Shown: positions 8,976-18,020 of the stretch, one piece after another | Layout: the number at the start of each line of letters is the position of its first letter | How positions within the stretch are numbered: the first letter of the stretch is position 1 | Source: an archaeon | GTDB lineage: Archaea > Thermoproteota > Nitrososphaeria > Nitrososphaerales > Gagatemarchaeaceae | Direction: 5' to 3' | NCBI GenBank assembly: GCA_902812495.1 | Contig: CADDZR010000003.1 | Coordinates: forward strand, 24,483 to 88,482 | Length of the DNA stretch: 64,000 nt | Program-made: the position numbers and the translations under genes | Notes under the pieces: model-generated | The model's input: only the letters and a program-made list of their open reading frames with translations | What the model was told of the DNA's origin: nothing | The model's database searches: none

Positions 8976-9815
8976 ATGAACAAACAAATCAAGATAGCGC
9001 TGTTACAGATGGAGATAGGTAAAAAGAATCAAAACCTTAGCAAAGCAATATCTATGATTGAGGAAGCTGCATCAAAAGGTGCTGAAATAGCGTGCCTTCC
9101 GGAGTTATTTCTCTATCGCTATTTTCCACAGTATAAAAAAGCAGATGAGGAACCTGAACCAGTCCCAGGTGAAACAACAAGAATAATCTCAGAGGTTGCA
9201 AAGAGATTATCAATATTTGTAATTGCAGGCTCAATTTATGAGAAGTCTGAAGAAGGGTTATTCAATACATCTGTCTTAATAGATAAAGAGGGAAGGATAA
9301 TAGGGAAATACAGAAAAGTCCATCTACCTCAGGACGAGTGTTTCTATGAGCAGAGCTACTTCAAGAGTGGTAACGACTATGTTTTATGCAAAATGAAAGG
9401 TATTGGAGTTGGTGTTTTGATATGCTTCGACCAATGGTATCCAGAACCTGCAAGGATACTCAAGCTGAGAGGTGCAGAAATAATATTCTATCCTTCTGCT
9501 ATAGGAACTGTTGAAGGAATAGAGCAAACAGAGGGGTCTTGGAAAGAAGCTTGGGAGGCTGTACAGAGGGGTCATGCAATAGCAAACAGCGTAATTGTTG
9601 CAGCTGTTAATAGAACGGGACAGGAAGGTAGAATGCACTTTTGGGGTGGTTCATTTGTTTACGACCAGTTTGGTAAAAAGATCGGTTCTGCAGGCGAGAA
9701 TGAACATGTTCTGATTGTTTCATGTAACACAGAACTATCTGAACAGATTGAAGGAGGATGGGGTTTCATGAGGAACAGAAAACCCTCAACCTACAGAGAA
9801 ATTTCGGAGTCCTAA
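8976..9815 (+). CDS. aguB: N-carbamoylputrescine amidase (carbon-nitrogen hydrolase)
   Basis: This nitrilase-superfamily amidase converts N-carbamoylputrescine to putrescine, CO2 and ammonia. The Glu-Lys-Cys triad is visible: Glu43 (CLPELF), Lys114 (KYRKVHLPQD) and Cys150 (LICFDQWYPE); the CFDQWYPE block and the 279-residue length are typical of AguB. The stop codon is one base before the ATG of the agmatine deiminase gene, so the two form an operon for putrescine synthesis from agmatine. A TATA-like GTTTTAACG lies about 26-30 nt upstream of the ATG. Confidence 0.9.
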   Translation: MNKQIKIALLQMEIGKKNQNLSKAISMIEEAASKGAEIACLPELFLYRYFPQYKKADEEPEPVPGETTRIISEVAKRLSIFVIAGSIYEKSEEGLFNTSVLIDKEGRIIGKYRKVHLPQDECFYEQSYFKSGNDYVLCKMKGIGVGVLICFDQWYPEPARILKLRGAEIIFYPSAIGTVEGIEQTEGSWKEAWEAVQRGHAIANSVIVAAVNRTGQEGRMHFWGGSFVYDQFGKKIGSAGENEHVLIVSCNTELSEQIEGGWGFMRNRKPSTYREISES

Positions 9816-9816
9816 A

Positions 9817-10803
9817 ATGATAATGCCGGGAGAGTTTGAGCCACATGAAGCTACTTGGCTTGTATGGCCAAGAAACAGGTTAACGTTTGGCGAAGGAATT
9901 GAAAAAGTTCAAGAAACATATTTGCAGCTAATCAAGGAGATATCGAAATCAGAAAGAGTTGAACTTCTAGTAAATGACAATGAGGAGATAGATAGGATAA
10001 AATCGATGACAGGAAGAGGAAGGGTTAACTTCAATATTATAAAGTCGTGCGATGTCTGGGTCAGGGATTACGGACCAATATTTGTCCTTTCTAAGAAGGA
10101 GGTTTTAGCTGTTAAATGGAAGTTCAATGCATGGGGAGCTAAATACACAGACCTTCTTGACGACGATAGGACCGGACTCGAGATAGCGAAGAAGTCTGGA
10201 AAAAGGATAATCAGACCAAACCTCGTGTTAGAGGGTGGTGCAATTGACGTTAATGGGAAGGGGATATGCCTTTCAACAAAAAGCTGCCTCCTTGACAGAA
10301 AGAGAAACCCGGCAATTAATGAAGCAAAACTTCTCCGCTATCTAAGACGTTACCTAGGGATAAGAAAGGTAATCTGGCTTGAAAGCAAAATAGCCGGGGA
10401 TGATACAGATGGGCATGTGGATAACGTTGCCAGATTCGTTAACACTAATACGGTTGTCACAATCCATAGCAAGGAAAGGGGCTGGGACTTCGCAAAGAGG
10501 AATCTCGAGAAACTGAGGAAATTTAAGATAGGGGAAGAAGGAAGGCTTGATGTTTACACCCTACCAGTCCCTGATGAAAGGCCATCGTTACCTTTAAGTT
10601 ACGCAAACTTTTATTTTACAAATAAACAAATCATAATGCCTGTCTTTGGAAAGAAAAACGATGATACTGCTCTTTCTTTGCTCGAGTCAGTTACTGGAAG
10701 AAAAGTAATACCCATTGAGTGCAGTTATCTTCTCAACGGCTTTGGGGGTATACATTGCATAACACAGCAACAGCCATGTTTTGTTAACAAGGAACATACT
10801 TAG
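9817..10803 (+). CDS. aguA: Agmatine deiminase
   Basis: This guanidino-modifying enzyme converts agmatine to N-carbamoylputrescine and ammonia. Family blocks are MPGEFEPHEATWLVWP at the N terminus, WVRDYGPIF, LEGGAIDVNGKG, GDDTDGHVDNVARF and the nucleophile Cys314 in GGIHCITQQQP. The length of 328 residues is close to the usual 340-370. It is co-transcribed with the amidase, so agmatine is taken to putrescine by the deiminase route rather than by agmatinase, which is the commoner archaeal route. Its 3' end overlaps the convergent arginine deiminase gene by 4 bp. Confidence 0.93.
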   Translation: MIMPGEFEPHEATWLVWPRNRLTFGEGIEKVQETYLQLIKEISKSERVELLVNDNEEIDRIKSMTGRGRVNFNIIKSCDVWVRDYGPIFVLSKKEVLAVKWKFNAWGAKYTDLLDDDRTGLEIAKKSGKRIIRPNLVLEGGAIDVNGKGICLSTKSCLLDRKRNPAINEAKLLRYLRRYLGIRKVIWLESKIAGDDTDGHVDNVARFVNTNTVVTIHSKERGWDFAKRNLEKLRKFKIGEEGRLDVYTLPVPDERPSLPLSYANFYFTNKQIIMPVFGKKNDDTALSLLESVTGRKVIPIECSYLLNGFGGIHCITQQQPCFVNKEHT

Positions 10804-12089
10804 CCCCTCGATATCGTTGCTGTCATGCAATGAGCCCCCCCATATCCTCCAGTTATCTCATCAAGCCTAACACTTTCAGTCTTAACTCCAAGAGTGGATA
10901 ACTCTTCCTTCATAGGAAAGAAGCTATTCTTAGTCTTGAGTTCTTCATATTCTTTTCTTGCTTGTTCGAGAAGCGCACCGTATCTGTATTTGTCCACAGA
11001 TGCCTTCAATTCCAGCTTCCTGAGAACATTCTTCGCAACCCTGTATGTGTCGATGCAGAGTATTTTGCCTTCTCTCAAGCAGAGGAAGTTCGATGCATAG
11101 CACATCTGTTCAAGAGTTGTGATGTTAACTATCCTGAAGCCCTTTGAGTTAATGTAATCGAATAAATTTGTCCTTCCTTCTTTCTGGTACTCACCACGCC
11201 TTCTATACACCTCTACTTTTGCAAGTTTAAGCAGTGGGACACACCCAACAGCGACGTCGCTAGATACAAAGTTAAAGTATGTGTCGAGGTGCATGTTTAT
11301 CATAGGATCCTTTTTTTTATCAGGTATGAGTGGATGGTTTGGTTGGTGTACTATGGCTACCTCATCAAATCCAAGACAGTGTTTCATAACCTGTTTTGCA
11401 CCATTTGTATTTGTTCTTTCACCTATTCCAATTAAGGCAAACTTCATTGCAGGCATGAAATCACCTCCTTCAAATGTTCCAGGATCCTTCACCCTGTAGA
11501 TGATCTCGAGCCCCATTAATTCTAGCAATGTTCCAGTAAGGACTGTTTCAAGCCTTCTCTGTGGCTTTGCAAGCCTTCCAATAAAAATGCCCATGTCCGT
11601 TACGGCCTGTTGGTCCCTCATGAAGAAAAGGTTAGCAAGTGGAACCTCGAGAACAACCCTAGGCAAAACTGTCCTGTACTTTCTGCTGCTCTCTAGAAAG
11701 AAGCTTGGCTGCAACACAAGAATATTGAAGATTGTTTCTTCGTCGAACCTTTCAAGCGATGAAATGAACTCCCTTCTGGCCCTCTCAACCTCCCTTTTCG
11801 GACCCTTAAACTTGACAACGTAGGCTGCGAAATCCCTTATTCTCTCGTTCAGCTTTTCTTCTCTCTTAATTAAAGAGATGACTGTATCTTTGAGCTTCCT
11901 AACCTTGACACCGTTATCCAATAGCCTCCTTTCAAGTCCCTGATGCTCCCTAACAGCCTTTGTGATGCTAAATTCCCTCTCATAGAGAAATGAAAAAGGG
12001 GACAAGACGCCAAAAAACATCTCCACACCCGGTCTATGTATAACAACCTCCCTTAGCCTTTCCCACTCTGCTAATGCAACAGCCTTCAT
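10800..12089 (-). CDS. arcA: Arginine deiminase
   Basis: This enzyme hydrolyses arginine to citrulline and ammonia. Motifs in order are FFMRDQQAVTD, FEGGDFMPA, the HLDTYFNFV block (His and Asp of the active site) and the nucleophile Cys421 in GGAHCMTATISR. The 429-residue length suits ADI. No ornithine carbamoyltransferase or carbamate kinase lies in the window, so an energy-yielding ADI pathway is not shown. The neighbouring agmatine deiminase belongs to the same pentein superfamily, giving two guanidine deiminases side by side. Its ATG (12089) is 4 nt from the stop of the upstream Trm112-like gene. Confidence 0.88.
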   Translation of the reverse strand: MKAVALAEWERLREVVIHRPGVEMFFGVLSPFSFLYEREFSITKAVREHQGLERRLLDNGVKVRKLKDTVISLIKREEKLNERIRDFAAYVVKFKGPKREVERARREFISSLERFDEETIFNILVLQPSFFLESSRKYRTVLPRVVLEVPLANLFFMRDQQAVTDMGIFIGRLAKPQRRLETVLTGTLLELMGLEIIYRVKDPGTFEGGDFMPAMKFALIGIGERTNTNGAKQVMKHCLGFDEVAIVHQPNHPLIPDKKKDPMINMHLDTYFNFVSSDVAVGCVPLLKLAKVEVYRRRGEYQKEGRTNLFDYINSKGFRIVNITTLEQMCYASNFLCLREGKILCIDTYRVAKNVLRKLELKASVDKYRYGALLEQARKEYEELKTKNSFFPMKEELSTLGVKTESVRLDEITGGYGGAHCMTATISRG

Positions 12090-12093
12090 ATAC

Positions 12094-12369
12094 TCAACCT
12101 TTTAAATTCCACGGCTTGCCTTCTTCCAGTATTTCACTTGGCAATTTCTCCTTCCACTTTTCAAGAAATGCCATGTCTTCCTGCTTGTTCCTAAGTTCGT
12201 CTGGGAGCATTATAGGTATCTCATCTATTATGGGATAGTACCTGCTACACTTCCTACAGAAAAGCACTCCCTGTATCACTTTATCACCCTCAGTAACAAA
12301 CTCGTGGAGCTCCAGAGGATAGTATTTGTCCATAGGACAGGCCAGTATGTCAAGGAGTTTCTTTCTCAT
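12094..12369 (-). CDS. Trm112-like zinc-ribbon protein
   Basis: The 91-residue protein starts MRKKLLDILACPMDKYYPLEL and later has VLFCRKCSRYYPIIDEIPIMLP, the CP...CxxC arrangement and closing IPIMLP of the Trm112/UPF0434 family. Members act as activating partners of methyltransferases for tRNA, rRNA and release factor. I placed the start at ATG 12369; the longer frame to 12426 encodes a leader that does not look like the family. It lies just upstream of arginine deiminase and may share a transcript. Confidence 0.82.
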   Translation of the reverse strand: MRKKLLDILACPMDKYYPLELHEFVTEGDKVIQGVLFCRKCSRYYPIIDEIPIMLPDELRNKQEDMAFLEKWKEKLPSEILEEGKPWNLKG

Positions 12370-12460
12370 TATACATCGGCAGGCTTGTAATTTGAAATGA
12401 TTTAAAATACAACCAAAGAAGCACAAGAGTTAAATTTGGACGTAAAGGAAGAAGTAACAA

Positions 12461-12573
12461 GCCGGCCATAGCACGTGGGTCCGACCTGGACTCATTCCGA
12501 ACCCAGAAGTCAAACCACGTGTCGTCGTCACGGTACTGAGCTCCGAGAGGGCTCGGGAAGTGACGATGCCGGC
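12461..12573 (+). rRNA. rrf: 5S ribosomal RNA, free-standing
   Basis: The terminal stem GCCGGC/GCCGGC closes an RNA with the conserved core CCGACCTGGACTCATTCCG and GAACCCAGAAGTC and a second arm TCGTCAC/GTGACGA. A TATA-like GTTAAATTT sits about 26 nt upstream. The ends are accurate to a few bases. No 16S or 23S gene is near, so 5S is unlinked here, as in many TACK archaea. The GC-rich block stands out sharply from its surroundings. Confidence 0.93.
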
Positions 12574-12653
12574 ACCTTTGTAGAATAGTACTACAAATTC
12601 CTAAACCTTTAAGTTCAGGTATTTTTAGAGAGAGTTCAGGAGATAGCACCAAA

Positions 12654-13766
12654 ATGCTGTGGAATCTACAGCTTCAAACAACAACAGACCTTAACACAAT
12701 AATATACTTTGTAAGTTTGATGTTCTTTGTATTCTACGGGTTCTACGGCCAGAGAATACAGATGTATTTTGCACTTAGCGATATTGGGCGTGGTCTCAAC
12801 AGGCTAAAATTGATGAGAGATAAAGCCAGAAAGGAAACAATAGACTATCTCGTAAACACAGGTAAGGCGTCAAACGACCCATCTGAGAGGGTAGACCAGT
12901 TCCTCGATTATGTCACCATAATGCCGGTAGACATGGATCCCGCTGGAATAGTTAAGAAGGTTGACCACATTATAACGACAAGGGACGATAGAATAAGGGC
13001 AGAGGTATCGGGACTTCTGGGGCAGAAGGACCCGGTAACTATATCGATATCCGAGAATCTGCTTGGTGTTGCCTCAGCTTTGAACATGATACACAAGATA
13101 GTCAGGCATTATTACTTGATGGGAAAGAAGACAAATTCACTTTTCCTGATATTCCAGCTGCAGATGATAATGCCACAGATCATACAGGAGGCAGATGCGC
13201 TCCTAAATGCGGTTGACAGCTTCAAGCTTGGACAGCCTGTCGGTGACGGGATAGGTCCTGTTATAGCATCTAGGTTTATGGTAGGCAAGGAAAAACAGAG
13301 GATAGCAAAGGATACTGTAATGACTGTAACGGAACACAAGGGAAGGAAGCTCTACGTGATAAAGGCCGAGGGGCCGATGGCTTATGTCGGCCAGCCCGGC
13401 GTTGCAATACAGAAGGTTGTAAATGAGATGAACATTAAACCATCAATAATAATAATGGTTGATGCAGCCTTAAAGCTTGAAGGCGAAAAAACTGGAGAAG
13501 TAGCCGAGGGCGTTGGTGCTGCTATTGGTGGAATAGGTGTTGAAAAATACCAGATAGAAGAGATCGCGACAGCAAACAAGATACCTCTTTACGCTATCCT
13601 GATAAAGCAGAGCATACTTGAAGCAATAACTGTCATGAGAAAGGAGATAGCAGAAGCAACAGATAAGGTTCTCCAGATAATAAACAGAGTAATAGACGAG
13701 AAAACAAAGGAAGGAGATAGTGTCCTTCTCGCGGGTATAGGCAACACAATTGGTGTGGGTCAGTGA
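12654..13766 (+). CDS. DUF1512 family membrane-anchored protein
   Basis: The 370-residue protein has one N-terminal membrane span (about residues 16-32, IIYFVSLMFFVFYGFYG), then a long cytoplasmic part with a glycine-rich segment GPVIASRFMVGKE and an alternating alpha/beta C-terminal half ending DSVLLAGIGNTIGVGQ. It matches the archaeal conserved family DUF1512, whose function is unknown. The C-terminal half repeatedly shows VV..NTIGVG-type glycine loops, suggesting ligand binding. The following zinc-ribbon gene starts within its stop codon (GTGA), so they are translationally coupled. Confidence 0.75.
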   Translation: MLWNLQLQTTTDLNTIIYFVSLMFFVFYGFYGQRIQMYFALSDIGRGLNRLKLMRDKARKETIDYLVNTGKASNDPSERVDQFLDYVTIMPVDMDPAGIVKKVDHIITTRDDRIRAEVSGLLGQKDPVTISISENLLGVASALNMIHKIVRHYYLMGKKTNSLFLIFQLQMIMPQIIQEADALLNAVDSFKLGQPVGDGIGPVIASRFMVGKEKQRIAKDTVMTVTEHKGRKLYVIKAEGPMAYVGQPGVAIQKVVNEMNIKPSIIIMVDAALKLEGEKTGEVAEGVGAAIGGIGVEKYQIEEIATANKIPLYAILIKQSILEAITVMRKEIAEATDKVLQIINRVIDEKTKEGDSVLLAGIGNTIGVGQ

Positions 13767-13966
13767 TAAGTTCTGTCCCAGCGAATGATAGGAGGTCAAA
13801 GCTTCTGGTCTACACAATAGAGGAATGTCCTGCATGTGGCCAGAAAACAAAAAGGGCATTTCAGGTAGGGGACTACATTACAAAAGAAGCATCCAAATGT
13901 TCAAAATGTGGTAATACAACAATAATATCATTAATCTACGCGGAAAGTTCAAAACAGCTAGGTTAG
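13763..13966 (+). CDS. Small zinc-ribbon protein
   Basis: The 67-residue protein carries two CxxC knuckles (EECPACGQKT and ASKCSKCGNTT) forming a zinc ribbon. The GTG start overlaps the DUF1512 stop by 4 nt. A GGAGGT further inside (about 13791) hints that translation might also begin later, but no standard start codon follows it in frame. The role is unknown; coupling to DUF1512 suggests a shared process. The 3' end overlaps the convergent map gene by 9 bp. Confidence 0.7.
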   Translation: MISSVPANDRRSKLLVYTIEECPACGQKTKRAFQVGDYITKEASKCSKCGNTTIISLIYAESSKQLG

Positions 13967-14842
13967 CACAACCAAACTTCCGTCCTGAAAAGCAACTGTG
14001 TGTTCAAACTGTGCAACGGGCTTACCTGCACCTTCTACAAGTGTTGGATATGCCCTTGCAACCCTCATCCTAACTAGCTCTTTTAGAATTCTTTCAACAT
14101 CACCAAAGTCCCTCTCGAACCACCTTGGAGAAAAGGGAAGTGTTCTCCTGCTGTCCCATACAGCGTCAATAAACTCGTCTAATCTCTTTTGCTTTGTCTT
14201 TCTCCTTCCAACGATGGAGAATATTGTCTCTTCCTTCTGTTCAACAACATATCCAGCACCATCCCTTGTCGTAAGGAATGGTTCTATAGCAAAGACCTCG
14301 TCCTTTCTTATTACAGGAAGATTTGGAACATAGACGTTTGGTATGCTCTTGCCTGCGTGAACAGTGTACCTCTCGACGGTGTGCCCGCTCAGGTTCTCGA
14401 TTACCTTGAATCCGTATTTCGAAGCAATACTACTTATTGTCCTACCTATTTCGCCTGCCCTCTGATCCTTCCTTGCTGTGTTTATCGATTCGTCGAGAGC
14501 CTTTTGCGTTGCCTCTAAGAGAGAATAGTATCTCTCGTTGAATGTTACAGTGACAGCTGTGTCCGCAAGGAAGCCCATTACGTGCACACCAAAGTCTATC
14601 TTCACAACATCTTCCTCCGTAAATTCTGTAGTATCTTCACTCCTTGGACTGTAGTGGGCAGTGACATGATTTACGCCTATTCCGCAGGGAAATGCTGGTA
14701 CGCCGCCAAGCTCCTTTATCTTGCTCTCAACAGCTTCACAGAGCTCAATGCACTTCATTCCGGGCTTGACAAAACCAATTAACCACTTCCTTACGTCCTT
14801 TGTTATTCTACCTGCTTCGATGTATTCCTTCTGTAAACCCAT
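13958..14842 (-). CDS. map: Methionine aminopeptidase, type 2
   Basis: The enzyme removes the N-terminal Met from new proteins. The 294-residue pita-bread fold shows VNHVTAHYSP (substrate-binding His), DFGVHVMGFLADTAVTV (two metal Asp ligands), LSGHTVERYTVHAGKSIPN (metal His), FAIEPFLT (metal Glu) and QFEHTVAF (final Glu and His). The insertion before the C terminus is type-2-like, as in other archaea. The start is ATG 14842, with coaD transcribed divergently. Confidence 0.95.
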   Translation of the reverse strand: MGLQKEYIEAGRITKDVRKWLIGFVKPGMKCIELCEAVESKIKELGGVPAFPCGIGVNHVTAHYSPRSEDTTEFTEEDVVKIDFGVHVMGFLADTAVTVTFNERYYSLLEATQKALDESINTARKDQRAGEIGRTISSIASKYGFKVIENLSGHTVERYTVHAGKSIPNVYVPNLPVIRKDEVFAIEPFLTTRDGAGYVVEQKEETIFSIVGRRKTKQKRLDEFIDAVWDSRRTLPFSPRWFERDFGDVERILKELVRMRVARAYPTLVEGAGKPVAQFEHTVAFQDGSLVVLT

Positions 14843-14912
14843 CTTCGGTACCTTCTTTTTTCGAACCCCATATTAATGGGATATATCAACTAATTTAAAC
14901 AAGGTGTGCGGT

Positions 14913-15380
14913 ATGCGTTTCAGGGTTGTAGCCACAGGAGGCACCTTTGACCACCTTCACAAGGGCCACGAAGCACTTCTGAGAAAGAGCTTTGAGGTTG
15001 GGGAGAAGGTTGTGATAGGGGTAACTTCTGACGAGTTTGCTACAAGGGAGGGCAAGAAACCAGATATGTCCTACGAGGAAAGGGTTTCTAGATTAAAGGA
15101 GTACATAGAAAAAAACTTCCCTGGAAGAGAGTACATTATATCAAGGCTTGACGACTATTTTGGGCCTGGTATAGCTTCGCCAGAAGTCGAGGCAATAGTT
15201 GTGAGCCCAGAGACACTTGGCAGGGTACCCTTGGCAAACAAGTTAAGACAGGAGAAAGGCTTCGGTCCGCTTCAGGTTATTGTTGTTGACTACGTTCTTG
15301 CGGAGGACGGTCTCCCGATCTCCTCCACGAGAATAAGGAAGGGTGAGATAGACAAGGAAGGCAAGCTCATGAAGAGATAA
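14913..15380 (+). CDS. coaD: Phosphopantetheine adenylyltransferase (archaeal type)
   Basis: The enzyme catalyses the fourth step of CoA synthesis, transferring AMP from ATP to 4'-phosphopantetheine. The nucleotidyltransferase motifs GGTFDHLHKGH (HxGH) and ISSTRIRKG are present, and the 155-residue length is normal for the archaeal form. ATG 14913 is chosen over GTG 14904 because the fold begins MRFRVVATGGTFD. A GGGATATATC TATA candidate at about 14878-14887 is near the expected distance. The next gene, trpS, begins 32 nt downstream. Confidence 0.92.
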   Translation: MRFRVVATGGTFDHLHKGHEALLRKSFEVGEKVVIGVTSDEFATREGKKPDMSYEERVSRLKEYIEKNFPGREYIISRLDDYFGPGIASPEVEAIVVSPETLGRVPLANKLRQEKGFGPLQVIVVDYVLAEDGLPISSTRIRKGEIDKEGKLMKR

Positions 15381-15412
15381 CGATACAGATTTAACCATAG
15401 GAAGGCTCAGCC

Positions 15413-16546
15413 TTGCGTATTGTGGAAAAGATCGATCCGTGGGGTTCGTCAGCATTAAGAGACTATGCAAAACTTCAGTCCGAATTTGGTATAGAACCAA
15501 TATCAACCATTTTAGGAAGGCTAAAAAATCCAAGCCTGCATATACGAAGAGGTATAGACTTTGGTCACAGAGACCTTGGAAGAATAATAGACGCAATAGA
15601 GAAAAACGAAAAATTTGCTGTAATGAGCGGAATAAAGCCTACTGGTATATTCCATCTTGGAACAAAGATGACAGCAGACGATATGATATACTTCCAGTCC
15701 CTGTCAACAAAAGCGACTGTGTTCTACGCAATTGCAGATGTTGAGGCTTACTGTGACAACGGTATATCATTCAGCGATAGCAGGAAAATAGCGGTACAAA
15801 ACGTAGCTGACATACTTGCACTAGGGCTAGACCCAGAGAGGGCTTACGTTTATCTCCAGAGTGAAGAGATAAGGGTCATGAAACTATCCACAATTTTCTC
15901 AAAGGGTGTTACAAATAACATGCTGAAAGCAATTTATGGTGAGAGGCAGATCGGTCTATACCTCTCAGCCCTTGTTCAGGCAGGGGATATATTGATGCCC
16001 CAGCTGGAGGACTTCGGTGGACCAAAACCGACAGTAGTGCCTGTTGGCGTGGACCAGGACCCGCATATAAGGCTTGCAAGAGACCTTGCAGATAAGTTCA
16101 GGGAACAGTTTGGTTTTATTCAGCCTTCGGCAATTTACCACAGGCTAATGCTCAGTCTTTCGGGTGAAACAAAGATGTCAAAACGCTCAGCATCAACACT
16201 CCTTACACTTGCAGACTCGCAGGGAGAAGCAGAGAGGAAGGTAATGGAAGCCTTTACTGGAGGAAGAGCAACGATAGAGGAGCAGAGAAGAATGGGAGGG
16301 GAGGCAGAAAAATGTCCAGTCTTTGACCTCTACAACTTCCACTTCGCATCGTCGGATGAGCATGCAGCTGAAGTGTTCAGAGAATGTATCGGAGGTATAA
16401 GGATGTGCGGGGAGTGCAAGAGGGAAGCCGCATCTCTTGTCAAGTTATTTCTGGAACAACACCAGGCAAAAAAGCAGAAATTTATAGCGAGGGCAGAAGA
16501 ACTAATAACAAAGGGGAATAAGGAAATATCCTCAGCACTGAAGTGA
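15413..16546 (+). CDS. trpS: Tryptophanyl-tRNA synthetase
   Basis: This class I synthetase charges tRNA-Trp. The 377-residue protein has the archaeal/eukaryotic TrpS N-terminal block IDPWGSSALRDYAKL, the HIGH-equivalent HLGT (about 82-85, GIFHLGTKMTADD), the PVGVDQDPHIRLARDLA segment and the KMSKR loop. The start is TTG at 15413. It is followed 7 nt later by pheS and then pheT, giving a synthetase operon that also includes coaD. Confidence 0.95.
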   Translation: MRIVEKIDPWGSSALRDYAKLQSEFGIEPISTILGRLKNPSLHIRRGIDFGHRDLGRIIDAIEKNEKFAVMSGIKPTGIFHLGTKMTADDMIYFQSLSTKATVFYAIADVEAYCDNGISFSDSRKIAVQNVADILALGLDPERAYVYLQSEEIRVMKLSTIFSKGVTNNMLKAIYGERQIGLYLSALVQAGDILMPQLEDFGGPKPTVVPVGVDQDPHIRLARDLADKFREQFGFIQPSAIYHRLMLSLSGETKMSKRSASTLLTLADSQGEAERKVMEAFTGGRATIEEQRRMGGEAEKCPVFDLYNFHFASSDEHAAEVFRECIGGIRMCGECKREAASLVKLFLEQHQAKKQKFIARAEELITKGNKEISSALK

Positions 16547-16553
16547 TAAAGCT

Positions 16554-18020
16554 TTGGCTACACTTCACCCTCTCGAAAGGAAGGTTCTGGAATCTCTCTC
16601 AAATAGAGAATGGAAGGATGTCCGTAGTTTATCTATTTCTTCAGGACTGAAAGAAGATCAGGTAAGGAGAGCAGTTGAATGGCTACTGCAGAAGGGTTTT
16701 GTTGAGAAGCACGAGGTCAAGCATACACAGATGCAAATAAAGGACAAACCTGCTGAACTGAAGCTTGTAGAAATACTGAAGTCCTCAGGCGGAACATTGA
16801 GCCTTGAACAGTTGAGGTCTGTGCTCTCTCAGGAAGAATTGTCCGCAGGCATGGGTAAGGCTAGAGCGAATAAATGGATTGAGGTAAAAGGAGACGGTGA
16901 GGCAAGCGTTAGACTTACTGGAACTGACTACAGCATTTACTTTAGTTCATTCGAAAGAATATCTGCTGGTAAGGAGCTTTCGGCTTTCGACCTCAAGTAT
17001 TTGGAGGATCTTTCCAGAAGGGGTCTTGTTCAAATAAAGGAGCACAGGTCTATTGAGTACAGGATAACGGAGCATGGCCTAGCAGCGCTGTCATCACAAC
17101 ATGAAGAGTATCTTGAAGGCCTTACAGCGGAGTTGCTTGCGTCAGGTGCATGGAAGGGTAAGAGGCTCAGGCCAATTGACGTGAAGGCAGATGCTCCTAG
17201 GTTTTACCCGGGAAGGAGACATCCTGTCAGAGAATTCATATCTGAAGTAAGGGATGTCTACATTTCCATGGGCTTTACTGAGCTGCATGGAGGAAGTATC
17301 CAACCCGCCTTCTGGAACTTTGACGCGCTCTTCATCCCTCAAGATCATCCTGCAAGGGAAATGCAGGACACATTTTACCTCGAGGATCTTCAAGATGAAG
17401 CAATAAGGAGGGAAGGCGTTTACGAAAGGGTTGCCCTTACACATGAGAACGGATGGGTAACGGGAGGCACGGGCTGGGGATATAGGTGGGATGTTAACCA
17501 GGCAAAGAAGCTTCTCCTCAGAACACATAACACAGTTTTAACTGTAAAGGCACTTCATGAATACGGTAACAGGGAATTAAGAGTCTTTGCAATAAGCAAG
17601 GTATACAGAAACGAGAGTCTTGATTACAAGCACCTTGCAGAATTCCATCAGATGGATGGTATAATCGCAGGTAAAAACCTTAACATAAAGCATCTGGTCG
17701 GTTTCCTGAAGGAGTTTTACAGGAAGCTTGGTATCAAGGACGTAAAGCTTTGGCCAACGTACTTTCCTTATACGGAGCCCTCGCTACAGATAATGGGGTA
17801 TTCAGAAAAGGCAGGAGGATGGATAGAGCTAGGCGGCTCCGGTATATTTAGGCCGGAGGTCACAATTCCGCTCGGTGTTGACCTGCCTGTACTGGCCTGG
17901 GGTCCTGCCATAGAGAGACTTATGCTTCTAAGATACAACCTCAATGACATACGGGAACTTTACAGTAACGACATAGGATGGCTAAGGAGGAGAAGGCAGT
18001 TTGCCAGTGGTGAAGGCTGA
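16554..18020 (+). CDS. pheS: Phenylalanyl-tRNA synthetase alpha subunit
   Basis: This is the catalytic class II subunit. The N-terminal about 200 residues hold winged-helix repeats typical of the archaeal/eukaryotic form. The catalytic core follows: HPVREFISEVRDVYISMGFTE, FWNFDALFIPQDHPARE, VYRNESLDYKHLAEFHQ and the glycine-rich WIELGGSGIFRPEV with the terminal arginine motif WGPAIERLMLLR. The 488-residue length is normal. The TTG start at 16554 follows trpS by 7 nt, and the 3' end overlaps pheT by 20 bp. Confidence 0.96.
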   Translation: MATLHPLERKVLESLSNREWKDVRSLSISSGLKEDQVRRAVEWLLQKGFVEKHEVKHTQMQIKDKPAELKLVEILKSSGGTLSLEQLRSVLSQEELSAGMGKARANKWIEVKGDGEASVRLTGTDYSIYFSSFERISAGKELSAFDLKYLEDLSRRGLVQIKEHRSIEYRITEHGLAALSSQHEEYLEGLTAELLASGAWKGKRLRPIDVKADAPRFYPGRRHPVREFISEVRDVYISMGFTELHGGSIQPAFWNFDALFIPQDHPAREMQDTFYLEDLQDEAIRREGVYERVALTHENGWVTGGTGWGYRWDVNQAKKLLLRTHNTVLTVKALHEYGNRELRVFAISKVYRNESLDYKHLAEFHQMDGIIAGKNLNIKHLVGFLKEFYRKLGIKDVKLWPTYFPYTEPSLQIMGYSEKAGGWIELGGSGIFRPEVTIPLGVDLPVLAWGPAIERLMLLRYNLNDIRELYSNDIGWLRRRRQFASGEG

